DNA of 64,000 nucleotides. Origin: Candidatus Gastranaerophilales bacterium (GTDB lineage: Bacteria; Cyanobacteriota; Vampirovibrionia; Gastranaerophilales; Gastranaerophilaceae). The notes under the pieces are model-generated. The model had not been told where the DNA came from. It worked only from the letters and a program-made list of their open reading frames with translations, and made no database searches. Where the stretch lies: assembly GCA_944325735.1 (NCBI GenBank), contig CALVBI010000002.1, positions 558,001 to 622,000 of the forward strand, read 5' to 3'. Both the position numbers and the translations under genes were made by a program. Numbering within the stretch: the first letter of the stretch is position 1; each line of letters opens with the position of its first letter. Positions 1 through 9,588 of the stretch are shown here, piece after piece.

Positions 1-1280
1 TCCATTCTTGAAAAATCTAAGATATCATTTACCATACTATTTAATCTTATTATTTCTTGATTAATTGTTCCGATAAATTCTTTTTGGGTATCATAATCAA
101 ATTCATTGCCATAATTGTATAATGTGTCAATGTAACTTCTTAGAACTGTAACAGGAGTTCTTAATTCATGAGAAACATTTGAAATAAATGTCGATCTCAT
201 AGCATCCATTTCAGCTTCTTTAGTCATATCAATAAGTACAATTATGTATCCGACATAATCTTTGTTTCTTGTAAACATTGGAGAAATTATTGATTTTATA
301 ACTCTTTTATCAACTTGAATGCTGAATTCTAGAGGTTTATTTTCCATAATTTCGATTGGAGTGTCCTTAAATTCTTCAATCTTATCTTTAAAGCAGTAAT
401 TCCCTTCTGTGTCTATATAGTTTTGAATTTTCATATTGAGCATTTGATTTTCATCAAGCTCAAGTAATTTGTGTGCGTGATTATTTATCAATACAACATT
501 GTCATTGTTATCACATACAACAACTCCGTTTGCAATACTCATTAATACTGCTTCTAACTTGTTTCTTTCAAGTGTTAATTGCTCAATGTTTTGTTCTTCA
601 TATAAATGAAGCCTATTAGACATATTATTGAATGCATTGAATAATTCTTTAACTTCAGAACTTACATCTTTATCTTGTATTGTGTAGCCAAATTCTCCAG
701 TTGAAATTCTTTGTACACCGTTATGTAGAATTCTTAATTCTCTAGTAATTAAATAAGTATTAATAAGGATTACAAAAGCAAAAACAACCCAAGCAACTGT
801 AAATACAAATAATAATGAAGCTCTTGTTGTTGTTGATATTTGACTTATAATATTTCCTGATAGTCCAACGGTAACAGATCCTACACTATTCCCTTTAGTT
901 GTAATTATTGGAGAACTAACAATTATATTAGGATTTTTGGGTGAAATTTGAGTATTCCCATTAGCCTTGTATATTAATTTCCCATTTGAATCTCTAAATT
1001 CTATAAAAATAATATCGCTGTGTGATTCAACAATAGTATCTGCATGTGATTTTAAAGTTTCAATAACTTGATTTTTCGGGGATTTGCTTACAAGTTCACT
1101 ACATTCTATTGCTAATGCTCTGGATACTATTTGACCAAAATTTTGATAACCATAATTTAATTTTTTTTGAATATTAAAGATTGCAAATACAGCAATTGCA
1201 ACTATTAGTATTGTGCTTAATAAAAGTCCTGAAATTATTAATCTGTTTTGTGTTGTCAAACTTATTTTACTGTTATTCAT
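1..1280 (-). CDS. Sensor histidine kinase, VicK/NblS-like (3' part outside window)
   Basis: Reading from the ATG at 1280 there is no stop before the window edge, so the C-terminal ATP-binding domain is missing. Visible in order: a membrane segment at about residues 14-35, a roughly 115-residue extracytoplasmic sensor region, a second membrane segment at about 150-171, a HAMP linker, a PAS domain (about 240-350) and the HisKA H-box SNVSHELRTPV with the phospho-accepting His at residue 371. This order matches the WalK/VicK and cyanobacterial NblS (Hik33) type of membrane kinase. No response regulator is adjacent inside the window; one may lie beyond the edge. There is no Shine-Dalgarno site; a TATAAT ends 7 nt before the ATG. 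The ligand cannot be inferred. Confidence 0.9.
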   Translation of the reverse strand, partial: MNNSKISLTTQNRLIISGLLLSTILIVAIAVFAIFNIQKKLNYGYQNFGQIVSRALAIECSELVSKSPKNQVIETLKSHADTIVESHSDIIFIEFRDSNGKLIYKANGNTQISPKNPNIIVSSPIITTKGNSVGSVTVGLSGNIISQISTTTRASLLFVFTVAWVVFAFVILINTYLITRELRILHNGVQRISTGEFGYTIQDKDVSSEVKELFNAFNNMSNRLHLYEEQNIEQLTLERNKLEAVLMSIANGVVVCDNNDNVVLINNHAHKLLELDENQMLNMKIQNYIDTEGNYCFKDKIEEFKDTPIEIMENKPLEFSIQVDKRVIKSIISPMFTRNKDYVGYIIVLIDMTKEAEMDAMRSTFISNVSHELRTPVTVLRSYIDTLYNYGNEFDYDTQKEFIGTINQEIIRLNSMVNDILDFSRM

Positions 1281-1287
1281 ATTAATA

Positions 1288-1316
1288 ATTATAACATTTT
1301 GATTGTATGCAGGCAA
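1288..1316 (-). promoter_or_regulatory. Promoter of the sensor kinase, probably leaderless
   Basis: On the minus strand TTGCCT (1311-1316), a 17-nt spacer and TATAAT (1288-1293) are followed by 7 nt and the ATG. Transcription would start at or next to the start codon. Confidence 0.6.
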
Positions 1317-1327
1317 GTTTGATAATA

Positions 1328-1798
1328 TTATTCAACAATATCTGCAAGTGTGAATTTTATAACTTTTGAGAGATTACCAAGACTCATTTCAACTTGATAA
1401 CCAATTTTTCCAGCACTAAAGATTATTGTATTAAAATTTTGAGCGCTAGTATCAATTGTTGTTGTGAAAAATTTTTTCATTCCAATTGGAGAACACCCAC
1501 CATGAATGTATCCTGTTAATGGTAAAAGTTCTTTAGATTTTATCATTTCAACTGATTTTTCACCTACAGCTTTTGCTGCTTTTTTCAAATCTAATTCTTT
1601 TGCAACGGGGAGCATAAATACATAGTATTTTTTTGACTTGCCAACTGTTACAAGAGTTTTAAATACCATTTCAGGATTTTGATTTAATACAGATGCAACC
1701 TCAATTCCGCTGACTGCATCTGTATTAGCATAACAATAATGATTATAATTTATCTTGAGCTTATCCAGCTCTCTCATTACATTTGTTTTATGTTCCAT
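1328..1798 (-). CDS. ybaK: Cys-tRNA(Pro)/Cys-tRNA(Cys) deacylase, YbaK/EbsC family
   Basis: A 156-residue protein of the YbaK/ProX editing family, the usual full length. These enzymes hydrolyse Cys mischarged on tRNA(Pro) in trans to prolyl-tRNA synthetase. Family landmarks are the MVFKTLV strand with its conserved lysine near residue 47, the GYIHGGCSPIG turn at about 96-106 that lines the active site, and the final strand FTLAD. It starts 10 nt after the stop of the upstream flavoprotein on the same strand, so the two are probably co-transcribed. Function rests on family membership. Confidence 0.92.
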   Translation of the reverse strand: MEHKTNVMRELDKLKINYNHYCYANTDAVSGIEVASVLNQNPEMVFKTLVTVGKSKKYYVFMLPVAKELDLKKAAKAVGEKSVEMIKSKELLPLTGYIHGGCSPIGMKKFFTTTIDTSAQNFNTIIFSAGKIGYQVEMSLGNLSKVIKFTLADIVE

Positions 1799-1808
1799 AA
1801 ACTTTTAA

Positions 1809-3185
1809 TTATCCGCGAGCACAAATTGTTCTAGCTGCATGGACACCAGAAGCTGATGCTTGGATTAGCCCTCTTGTTACTCCGGCACCATCTCCTATTG
1901 CAAATAGATTTTTTACTCCTTCAGTTTCTAATTCATTTGTTAATTTAACTCTTGCAGAGTAGAATTTAACTTCAATACCATATAATAATGTGTATCTAGA
2001 AGCTGTACCAGGGCAGATTTTGTCTAATGCTTGAAGCATTTCAATGATACTTGTCATTTGTCTATATGGAATTACTAAACTTAAGTCCCCTGGAGTTGCA
2101 CAAGTTAGAGTTGGTCTAATTGTACTAGCTTTAATTCTTTCAGGAGTAGATCTTCTTCCATCAAGTAAGTCGCCGAATCTTTGAACTAAAATTCCACCGC
2201 CAAGCATATTTGCAAGTCTTGCAATATGTTGTCCATATTGAATTGGTTCTTTAAACGGTTCTGTGAATTTTTCACTTACAAGTAATGCAAAATTTGTATT
2301 GTTAGTTGTTTTTTCTGCATAGCTGTGACCGTTTACAGTAGAAATACCATTATAGTTTTCTTGAACAACTTCACCATTTGGGTTCATACAGAATGTTCTA
2401 ACTTCATCACCAAATGTTGGAGAGTTGTATATTAATTTAGATTCATATAATTTATCTGTTAATGGTTCAAATACAGGTGCTGGTAATTCTACTCTTACGC
2501 CGATATCTACAGCATTATTTACCATCCCGATTTTATGTTTCGCAAATTCGTGAGTAAGCCAATCTGCACCTTCTCTACCTGGTGCTATAATTGTATATTC
2601 TGCACAAATTGTTTCTCCGTTATCTAATTCAATCCCTTTTACTTGTTCGCATTCAACGATTAGAGATTTTGCAGAAACATCATTTATTATGGTAATTCTT
2701 TCATTTAGGTAATCTTGCATATTTTTTAATACATTAAGACTTCTTTCTGTTCCTAAATGTCTCACAGGAGAATGTACAAGTTTTAATTCCGCAAGTACAG
2801 CTTGTCTTTCAAGTTCTTGGAATACTTTCATATCAGTACCAAAAACTTCATCTGTAGCACCGAAATCTAAATATAATTGGTCAGAATATGCTATTAAGTC
2901 ATCAACTTTTTTTCTATCCATATAATCTACAAGGTGACCACCAACATCAGGGGTAAGAGTTAGTTTCCCGTCAGAAAAAGCTCCGGCACCGCCCCAACCG
3001 CATAGTAGACCACATTTTTTGCAAGTTGGACATTTTTCATAGCCTTCACGAAGCAAACATTTTCTATTTTCTATTTTTTGACCTTTTTCTATTAATACAA
3101 CTTTCCAATCAGGTTTCAATTTCGTAATTTCTAAAGCTGCAAAAATCCCAGCAGGGCCTGCTCCAATGATTGCTACATTATACAT
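1809..3185 (-). CDS. NAD(P)/FAD-dependent dehydrogenase (COG2509 type)
   Basis: A 458-residue flavoprotein. The N-terminal Rossmann motif GAGPAG (8-13) binds FAD. A cysteine cluster (CPTCKKCGLLCGWGGAG, about 52-68) follows, typical of the uncharacterised COG2509 dehydrogenases. The C-terminal GDGAGVTRGLIQAS closes the FAD site and a central GREGADW element belongs to the fold. The substrate is unknown for the family. An SD-like GGAG lies before the ATG. It is the first gene of a two-gene unit with ybaK. The cysteine cluster may be a redox or metal site; this is inference. Confidence 0.88.
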   Translation of the reverse strand: MYNVAIIGAGPAGIFAALEITKLKPDWKVVLIEKGQKIENRKCLLREGYEKCPTCKKCGLLCGWGGAGAFSDGKLTLTPDVGGHLVDYMDRKKVDDLIAYSDQLYLDFGATDEVFGTDMKVFQELERQAVLAELKLVHSPVRHLGTERSLNVLKNMQDYLNERITIINDVSAKSLIVECEQVKGIELDNGETICAEYTIIAPGREGADWLTHEFAKHKIGMVNNAVDIGVRVELPAPVFEPLTDKLYESKLIYNSPTFGDEVRTFCMNPNGEVVQENYNGISTVNGHSYAEKTTNNTNFALLVSEKFTEPFKEPIQYGQHIARLANMLGGGILVQRFGDLLDGRRSTPERIKASTIRPTLTCATPGDLSLVIPYRQMTSIIEMLQALDKICPGTASRYTLLYGIEVKFYSARVKLTNELETEGVKNLFAIGDGAGVTRGLIQASASGVHAARTICARG

Positions 3186-3283
3186 TTCATATCTCCATAT
3201 CTATATTTTACCAAACCAATTAACTATACCTTAAATAAAATAATTTTTAAAGTGTTTGTGAAGAATTTGTTAAGAGTGTAGTT

Positions 3284-4612
3284 TTACTTGTGTATGTTAG
3301 TTAATTTAGCTTGTTTAATATTTATAATCAGCTCTTTAATTTCATCACTGTTATAAATTGCTTTTGCTTCTTTTGCATAATCTAAGGCTGTATCGTATTT
3401 CCCAATATTCATATTTATAGCAGCAAGATTATATAAAATCAGATATTTTTCATTATCTGATTTTGCATATTTATATCCTTGCTTCATCGCTTTAATTGCT
3501 TCATGATTTTTATTTAATTCAGCGTATGCAATTCCTAAGTCAATATATCCACCAGCTATTTGTGGAGCATTTTTTATATAATTTTGTGCTTCTTTTAATT
3601 TTCTTTGAGATATTTGGTTTGATGACCCTAAAATAATTGGTGCGTAAATTTGTCCGTTTTTGTCTAATTGATCTATAGGTGTGTTACAAATTGTTGGAAA
3701 CATCTTGTATAATAAATTTATTGTATTTATATCCTTGGCTGACAGGTATTGAAAAGAACTTCTGTATGGAGCATAAAAGTTGCTACTTTCATCTGCAGAC
3801 ATATACATCAAATCTTCTGAACTATAGCTATGTCCCATAATTCCAAGTGCGTGACCTATTTCATGCAGGATCGTATTATATAATTCTTTATCAGAGAAAA
3901 ATTTTCCTAAAGGATCTTTAGTGTATAGTATTATTGTCATGTTATATAAGTTAGAGTCTTTGTAATTTGGTGTTGTGAAACCTACAACATATCTGCAATT
4001 TTTTTCTGTGCATAAATCATTTGGAGGATCTGCTATTTTGATAATAATATCTGCATTTTTAGACGAATCAATTGTCTTAAATTTTATAAAATCAATTGAT
4101 GTTTGCCATTGACCTAACGCGTTTAATATTTCTTCGTTGTAGTATGTTGGAATATTATATTCACTAGTATTAATTATTGCTACTTTTAATGGAAATTTAT
4201 TAATATCCCATCGAATTATACCATTATCTAATGGAACTTGTTCAATGTAGTTATCTCCAATATTTGAAAGGATTTTGTTTCTCCATTTTGTAATTCTTCT
4301 TTCTGCAGCTTGTTGAGCACTATCAGTTATATTGCTTGATGCTATTTCGAATAGTTCTTCTTGGACAGTTAAATTTGGTTTTAAATGTTTTAAGGTTTTT
4401 ACATAATAATATCTGTAATCTTTATGTTTTTTATTTAAGTTATAAGCTTTTTTCAAATATTTATGGGCGTTGGGGTAATTTTGATTTTTGTAATTATTAT
4501 AACCTTGCCAATAAAAATATGATGGCATAAGTTTGAACACAATTCCAAATATAATTGCAATTGTGCAAATTAATATAGTAAGTTGCCTATCAGTATTATT
4601 TGCTTGGCTCAT
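3284..4612 (-). CDS. Membrane-anchored TPR protein with matrixin-type metalloprotease domain
   Basis: A 442-residue protein. A single N-terminal membrane segment (about 10-32) is followed by a short TPR-like helical stretch (NYPNAHKYLKKAYNLN), a central zinc-protease domain and C-terminal TPR repeats (about 345-425). The zinc motif HEIGHALGIMGH, with three histidines and the catalytic Glu, and the downstream Met-turn DLMYMS define the metzincin/matrixin (M10-like) fold. The active site would lie outside the membrane. It starts 17 nt inside the end of scpB, so it appears to be the last gene of the smc-scpA-scpB operon, although no role in segregation is implied. The target is unknown. Confidence 0.85.
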   Translation of the reverse strand: MSQANNTDRQLTILICTIAIIFGIVFKLMPSYFYWQGYNNYKNQNYPNAHKYLKKAYNLNKKHKDYRYYYVKTLKHLKPNLTVQEELFEIASSNITDSAQQAAERRITKWRNKILSNIGDNYIEQVPLDNGIIRWDINKFPLKVAIINTSEYNIPTYYNEEILNALGQWQTSIDFIKFKTIDSSKNADIIIKIADPPNDLCTEKNCRYVVGFTTPNYKDSNLYNMTIILYTKDPLGKFFSDKELYNTILHEIGHALGIMGHSYSSEDLMYMSADESSNFYAPYRSSFQYLSAKDINTINLLYKMFPTICNTPIDQLDKNGQIYAPIILGSSNQISQRKLKEAQNYIKNAPQIAGGYIDLGIAYAELNKNHEAIKAMKQGYKYAKSDNEKYLILYNLAAINMNIGKYDTALDYAKEAKAIYNSDEIKELIINIKQAKLTNIHK

Positions 4613-5117
4613 TATCTTTTATCCCTTTATCAATTTCAAGTATTTTGGCAAGGGAACGGGTATCACCTTTTAATTTAAAATATTCAGCGAATTTTGGTGT
4701 TGTTTTTAGGTTAAAACTTCTACCATTTTTGTCCCTAGTTTTTGATACTAGTCCTTTATCTACAAGTTCTTGTACATGATCGTATGCAGTAGATCCTCTT
4801 AATTCCTTTAAGTCAGTTTGTCTTATAGGCTCTTTTAGAGCAATTACAGAAAGAGTTCTTAGTACCGCAGGTTTTAAATCAACAGGACAAAGTAATTCAA
4901 CTAAATCCATATAATCTTCTTTTACTTGAAGAATATATCCGTTTTCATCGTCGATTTCCAAAGCTCCATCACGAGAAGAATAATCCATAATTAATTCTAA
5001 AATAGCTTCTTCTATTTTTTCAGTTTCTTCTCCTAATATATTTGCGATTTCTTCTAAAGAAACTGCGCGAGCAGTGATAAATAATACGGCTTCTATTCTG
5101 GATTTTAACTGTTCCAT
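4596..5117 (-). CDS. scpB: Segregation and condensation protein B
   Basis: At 173 residues it is the usual length. Paired winged-helix domains are recognisable: the N-terminal SRIEAVLFITARAVSLEEIA helix-turn and the central LRTLSVIALKEPIRQTDLKELRG element, which is diagnostic for ScpB. ScpB dimerises on ScpA to form the kleisin subcomplex that joins the SMC heads. It starts 24 nt after the scpA stop in the same orientation, giving the order smc-scpA-scpB. Its 3' end overlaps the metalloprotease gene by 17 nt. Confidence 0.95.
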   Translation of the reverse strand: MEQLKSRIEAVLFITARAVSLEEIANILGEETEKIEEAILELIMDYSSRDGALEIDDENGYILQVKEDYMDLVELLCPVDLKPAVLRTLSVIALKEPIRQTDLKELRGSTAYDHVQELVDKGLVSKTRDKNGRSFNLKTTPKFAEYFKLKGDTRSLAKILEIDKGIKDNEPSK

Positions 5118-5141
5118 TTCTTTAACCTCTTTGCCAACTTT

Positions 5142-5972
5142 TTATTGTTCTTCACTCGTTTCCGCTAGCTCCTGTTTTTCTGCACCTTTTACGACATATA
5201 AATCTGAATAGAATTTTTCTTGTTGTAATTCGTAATCACTTTCAGCTGTCAAAAATAGTAATGCTATATATGCACTTATTTTATCCATGCCTAAAAGAGT
5301 TAATTCATTCAATTCAATTTTTTCGTTTTTTTCAAAGATTTGACCTAAATTTTCTTTAAGAGTCAAGACACAACTTTCAATATATTCTTCATGAGCAAGA
5401 TTTACAATATCATCAGGAGTTAATCTTGAGTATGATTGAACACGTCTTTTTGCTCTTTCATGAGCACTTTTTAAAGATTGTTTTTGTTCTAATTTTTCAT
5501 AAAATTCTAATTGTCTAATCAAATCTTTCAATGTAACAACACGATTATGATTTAATCTGACACTTGTACGTCTTTGAAGAACTTCATCAATAGATATTAC
5601 GTTGTTAGTTGGGATATAATCTTCTTCGCCATAATCTACAATAAATCCGTCATCGTCATACTCAATATTCGGTTCTTCCGGTTCAAATTGCATTATATCA
5701 ATGCCTTCTAAGACATTTGATTTTAATTTTAAAAGAACAGCGGCAAATAAAAAAGTTCTTCCTGTTACTCTTAAATTTTGGGATTTCATTTGAACCATAT
5801 GAGCAAGATATTTATCTGTAACATCGACAATGTCAATATTCCAAGGGTCAATTTTCCCAGCTTTAGCCATATCAACAAGAATGCCAATTCCCTCACTTTT
5901 GGGTTTGCCATCTTTTGATAAACCTAAATCAGGTAAATCTATATTATAATTTAATGCTGCCTCTGTACTCAT
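5142..5972 (-). CDS. scpA: Segregation and condensation protein A (kleisin)
   Basis: A 276-residue kleisin. The N-terminal GIGILVDMAKAGKIDPWNID segment and the FLFAAVLLKLKSNVL helix bind the SMC coiled-coil neck; the C-terminal winged-helix (TLLGMDKISAYIALLFLTAE) contacts the SMC head. An acidic linker (about 100-125) is longer than in many homologues. It lies 7 nt downstream of smc and 24 nt upstream of scpB, so all three subunits of the bacterial condensin are encoded together. Confidence 0.95.
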   Translation of the reverse strand: MSTEAALNYNIDLPDLGLSKDGKPKSEGIGILVDMAKAGKIDPWNIDIVDVTDKYLAHMVQMKSQNLRVTGRTFLFAAVLLKLKSNVLEGIDIMQFEPEEPNIEYDDDGFIVDYGEEDYIPTNNVISIDEVLQRRTSVRLNHNRVVTLKDLIRQLEFYEKLEQKQSLKSAHERAKRRVQSYSRLTPDDIVNLAHEEYIESCVLTLKENLGQIFEKNEKIELNELTLLGMDKISAYIALLFLTAESDYELQQEKFYSDLYVVKGAEKQELAETSEEQ

Positions 5973-5979
5973 ATCCTAC

Positions 5980-8900
5980 TTATTCGTCCCTTAGTTTTAT
6001 ACCTGTAACTTTAGTTATGCCTTTTTCTTTTTGAGTAACACCTAAAGTTCTATTAGCTGATTCTATCATAGGTCGTCTGTGACTAACTACTATAAATTGC
6101 GTATCTTTTGACTGGTTCTGCACCATTTGGGCGATACGTTCAACGTTCATTGTATCTAAACTTGCATCCACTTCATCAAATGCATAGAATGGTGATGGCA
6201 TATATCTTTGTATTGCAAATACAAATGCAAGTGCAGTTAAAGATTTTTCGCCACCGGACATACTCTCTAGCCTTTGAAGTTTTTTATCTCTAGGTTGAGC
6301 TTCAATAGTCATACCTCCAGATAAAGGATCATCAGGACATTCTAGTTTTAATTCCCCTTCACCTTCTGATAATTGATGGAATACTTCTTTAAAGTTTTCA
6401 TTTATGTGATTATAAGTTTTCATAAATGTTTCTTTTTTCAATTGTTCATAGCCCTGCATTCTGTCTAAAATTTCTTTTCTTTCTTTAGATAGAGTCTCAA
6501 TTTGTTGTTTTAATTCACTTTGGCGGGCAAGAATTTCATCGTATGCTGCAAGGGCTCTCATATTTACATCGCCTAATTCTGTCATTTTCTTTTCCAGACG
6601 TTGAATTTTTGAAGTAATTTCATCAATTGATATTTCAACAGGTTCAAGTTTACCTATGTCTTCTCCTGCATCTTCTAATTCTTTTTTTGCAGTTTCTAAT
6701 TGTGGTTCTAATTCTCTCCTACGAGCTTTAAAAGATTCAATTTGTTCTGCAATTCTTTCAATATCTGAGATTTTTATGTGTTTTTGTTTTTCGAGATCTA
6801 TTAAATTTTCTTTGATTTCATCACGTTCTTTTAATAATTTCCCAAGTTTTTCTTCAATTTGAGCAATTTGTTCATGCAGATTTTCCATTTTTTTATTTAA
6901 CTCTACAATATCATTTTTGTAACGAGTTTTGTCTTCTTCTAATTTAACGTTAGTATGCTCAATATTTGTAATTTCTTCTTCTTTTGTTTCGATAAGATTT
7001 TGATGGAAAGCAATTTGACGATTAAGTTCGTTTTTGTCATTATCAGCTGTCATCAATTTAGTTTGTAAACGTTTTATTTCAGATTCTACACCTTCTGTTT
7101 TTTCTTTCAAATCTTTTAAGTCTTGATCATTAATAAGTTTTTCAACTTCATCAATTTCTTCTTGACAAACAGCCATATCATCATAGATTTTGACATTTTG
7201 TTCTTCAAGTTTATCAAGTTTTTTGTTTAATTCAACAATTTTAGGTTCTGTTTGTGTAATGAAATCAGATTTTTCTTTTAAAATATTTTCGCTATTTTCA
7301 TAATTGCGATTCATATTTTCAAGTTCACCTTTAGATTTCGAATATTCAGTCATTGAATCTGAATATTTGCTTCTTACATCTTCAAGTTTATCTTCCAATG
7401 ATGTTTTTTTATTTTCTAAAGAACCTAATTTTTGTTCCATTTCTTTAAGGCGATCTTTGAATTTATTAAGTTCATCATCATCATTTTGACTAAAACTTAA
7501 TCCAGTTCTTAATCTTGTACCACCGGTCATTGAACCTGATTTTTCTAATAACTCTCCTTGAAGAGTTACCATTCTGTATTTACCGATAAGTTTTTTTGCA
7601 CATTCAATATCTTCAACGACAATTGTATCGCCTACTGCATAGAAAAATGCGTCAATATATTCATCATCAAAATCTACTAGATTAATAGCAAAGTCAATTA
7701 CTCCTTTATCTTTTGGTAATTGCAAGCGTGTTGGAGCTTTTTTAATTTTGTTTAAAGGAATAAAAGTAGCTCTTCCTGCATTTGATGATTTTAAAAGTTC
7801 GATTGCGACAGATGCAACATGCTCATCATCAACTACAACGTGCGCCATTCTGCCACCGAATGCAACTTCCATAGCAATTGCATATTCTTTGTCTACTGTA
7901 CCTAATTGTGCTAAAGGTGCATGTACTCCTCTTAATTTAGCATTCATAATGGTATCAATAGCACGACCGAAGTTAGCATCTTCTGCAGCTTGTTTTTTAG
8001 CTTCCATTGTAGATATTTTTCTGTAAGCCATTTGAATGTTATAATTCAAATCATTGATTTCATTTTTTGTTACATCTAAGTCATGGAGTGTGTTTTGTTG
8101 AATAATCTTAAAATCACTCATTTCTTTTTGTAACTGTTCAACAAGAGTTTTTTTTAAATCTTGGTTAGCTGCAAAATTAGCTTTCATTTCGTTTAATTCT
8201 TCTAATTTCGCTTTAGCTTCATCCAATTCTTTTTGAAGATTTTTTAAATCATTTTCTAAAGGAAGTTTTGTTTGAATTAGTTTAGTTTCTTCATCTTTTA
8301 AATCTTCAAGTTTTTTGCGTAAATTGTTACGTTTTTCAATATGTTGATCAGCAGTGGCATTAAGCCCTGTCATATCTTCTAATATCTTTTTCAATTCAGC
8401 ATCTTTTTCTTTGATGTTTGAATTAATTATATTGATTTCATCATTTTTAAGATCGATTTTTAGCTTAAAATCTTCAATTTTCTTTTTAAAGCCTTCAATC
8501 CCATTTTTTGCATTTTCGATTGATCTTAAGCCGTCATGAATTTGTTTATCAGCATAATTTGAAGCGTTATTTTTTCTATCAATTTCACCTTTGATAGATT
8601 CTTCTTGTTTTTTTAATTCAATTTGTTGTGCTTCACCTTTTTCTTTTACAAGTTCAGAAATTTCATTATATTTTTGATTGATTAATTTTAATCTTTCGTC
8701 AAGATCTTTGCTGTTTAATTCTTCTTCTTTTTTCTTTTTTGTGAATTCAAGAATATTTTCATGAGCTTTTTCAAGGTTCTTTTTAATATCAAAGAAGCGA
8801 ACTTTATTAATTTGACTTTCAAGACCTTGTTTTTCTTCTCTTAATTTTTGGTATTTTAGAGCAACTTCTCTTTCTTCTTTTAGTTGTTCTAATCTGTTAT

Positions 8901-9477
8901 CAACTTCATTCAAAATAACTGTCGAACGTTCTACTCTTTGTTCTACAGTTTCTAATTCACCTGTTGCTTGTTCTATTCTTCTGTCAAAATCTGCAATTCC
9001 AGCTATTTCATCAATAATCTTACGGCGATTTTTAGGTGTACAATTTGTAATCCCCATAACATCACCTTGCATCATAACATTATAACTGTTTGGGGTTACA
9101 TTATATTTTTCTAAAATAGCATGTACATTTGTAAGTGTTGTAACACTGTCATTTATATAATATGTACTTGCATAACCTTGGGATGTTTTTCTGATTTTTC
9201 TTCCAATTGAAAGGTCTTCTCCGTTTTCGGTTTCTCCAAAAGTTACTTTTACAAATGCTTCATTTCTTTTAGTGTAGGTAGAAATAAAATGAGATAAATT
9301 TTCAGCACGTAGTTCGCTAGCATTTGCTAGACCAAGTGCAAAAAGAACACTGTCAATAATATTACTTTTTCCGGAACCATTTGGCCCAGAAACAGTTGTA
9401 AACCCTTTTAATAGGGGGATTTCTGATTTATTTGCGAATGATTTAAAATTATCTATCTCTAATTGTTTTATGTACAT
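5980..9477 (-). CDS. smc: Chromosome segregation ATPase SMC
   Basis: A full-length 1165-residue SMC. The N-terminal head carries Walker A GPNGSGKSN (about 32-40). Long coiled coils flank a hinge domain at about 500-660 with the expected glycines (GRAIDTIMNAKLRGVHAPL and KSGSMTGG). The C-terminal head has the ABC signature SMSGGEKSLTALAF and Walker B with D-loop FYAFDEVDASLD. It compacts and segregates the chromosome together with ScpAB encoded just downstream. Start: ATG with a TAGGA ribosome site. The 105-nt gap to the divergent gene at 9589 must hold its promoter. Confidence 0.98.
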   Translation of the reverse strand: MYIKQLEIDNFKSFANKSEIPLLKGFTTVSGPNGSGKSNIIDSVLFALGLANASELRAENLSHFISTYTKRNEAFVKVTFGETENGEDLSIGRKIRKTSQGYASTYYINDSVTTLTNVHAILEKYNVTPNSYNVMMQGDVMGITNCTPKNRRKIIDEIAGIADFDRRIEQATGELETVEQRVERSTVILNEVDNRLEQLKEEREVALKYQKLREEKQGLESQINKVRFFDIKKNLEKAHENILEFTKKKKEEELNSKDLDERLKLINQKYNEISELVKEKGEAQQIELKKQEESIKGEIDRKNNASNYADKQIHDGLRSIENAKNGIEGFKKKIEDFKLKIDLKNDEINIINSNIKEKDAELKKILEDMTGLNATADQHIEKRNNLRKKLEDLKDEETKLIQTKLPLENDLKNLQKELDEAKAKLEELNEMKANFAANQDLKKTLVEQLQKEMSDFKIIQQNTLHDLDVTKNEINDLNYNIQMAYRKISTMEAKKQAAEDANFGRAIDTIMNAKLRGVHAPLAQLGTVDKEYAIAMEVAFGGRMAHVVVDDEHVASVAIELLKSSNAGRATFIPLNKIKKAPTRLQLPKDKGVIDFAINLVDFDDEYIDAFFYAVGDTIVVEDIECAKKLIGKYRMVTLQGELLEKSGSMTGGTRLRTGLSFSQNDDDELNKFKDRLKEMEQKLGSLENKKTSLEDKLEDVRSKYSDSMTEYSKSKGELENMNRNYENSENILKEKSDFITQTEPKIVELNKKLDKLEEQNVKIYDDMAVCQEEIDEVEKLINDQDLKDLKEKTEGVESEIKRLQTKLMTADNDKNELNRQIAFHQNLIETKEEEITNIEHTNVKLEEDKTRYKNDIVELNKKMENLHEQIAQIEEKLGKLLKERDEIKENLIDLEKQKHIKISDIERIAEQIESFKARRRELEPQLETAKKELEDAGEDIGKLEPVEISIDEITSKIQRLEKKMTELGDVNMRALAAYDEILARQSELKQQIETLSKERKEILDRMQGYEQLKKETFMKTYNHINENFKEVFHQLSEGEGELKLECPDDPLSGGMTIEAQPRDKKLQRLESMSGGEKSLTALAFVFAIQRYMPSPFYAFDEVDASLDTMNVERIAQMVQNQSKDTQFIVVSHRRPMIESANRTLGVTQKEKGITKVTGIKLRDE

Positions 9478-9553
9478 AAATTCCTACCAAGTCTTATTAT
9501 CTATTGAACAACATATTGTTTAGCATGTCAAAAGATTAAATAAATCTTTACGT

Positions 9554-9582
9554 TTGCCAATTATAATAATTAATGGTATTAT
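9554..9582 (+). promoter_or_regulatory. Promoter of the 9589 gene, probably leaderless
   Basis: TTGCCA (9554-9559), 17-nt spacer, TATTAT (9577-9582), then 6 nt to the ATG at 9589. No Shine-Dalgarno site is present, so the predicted transcript begins at the start codon. Confidence 0.6.
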
Positions 9583-9588
9583 TTGCAT

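Noticed and set aside
5980-9477. Several plus-strand frames of 60-90 codons opposite smc
   Set aside because: They are low-complexity antisense shadows of the coiled-coil coding sequence, with no ribosome sites or family features.
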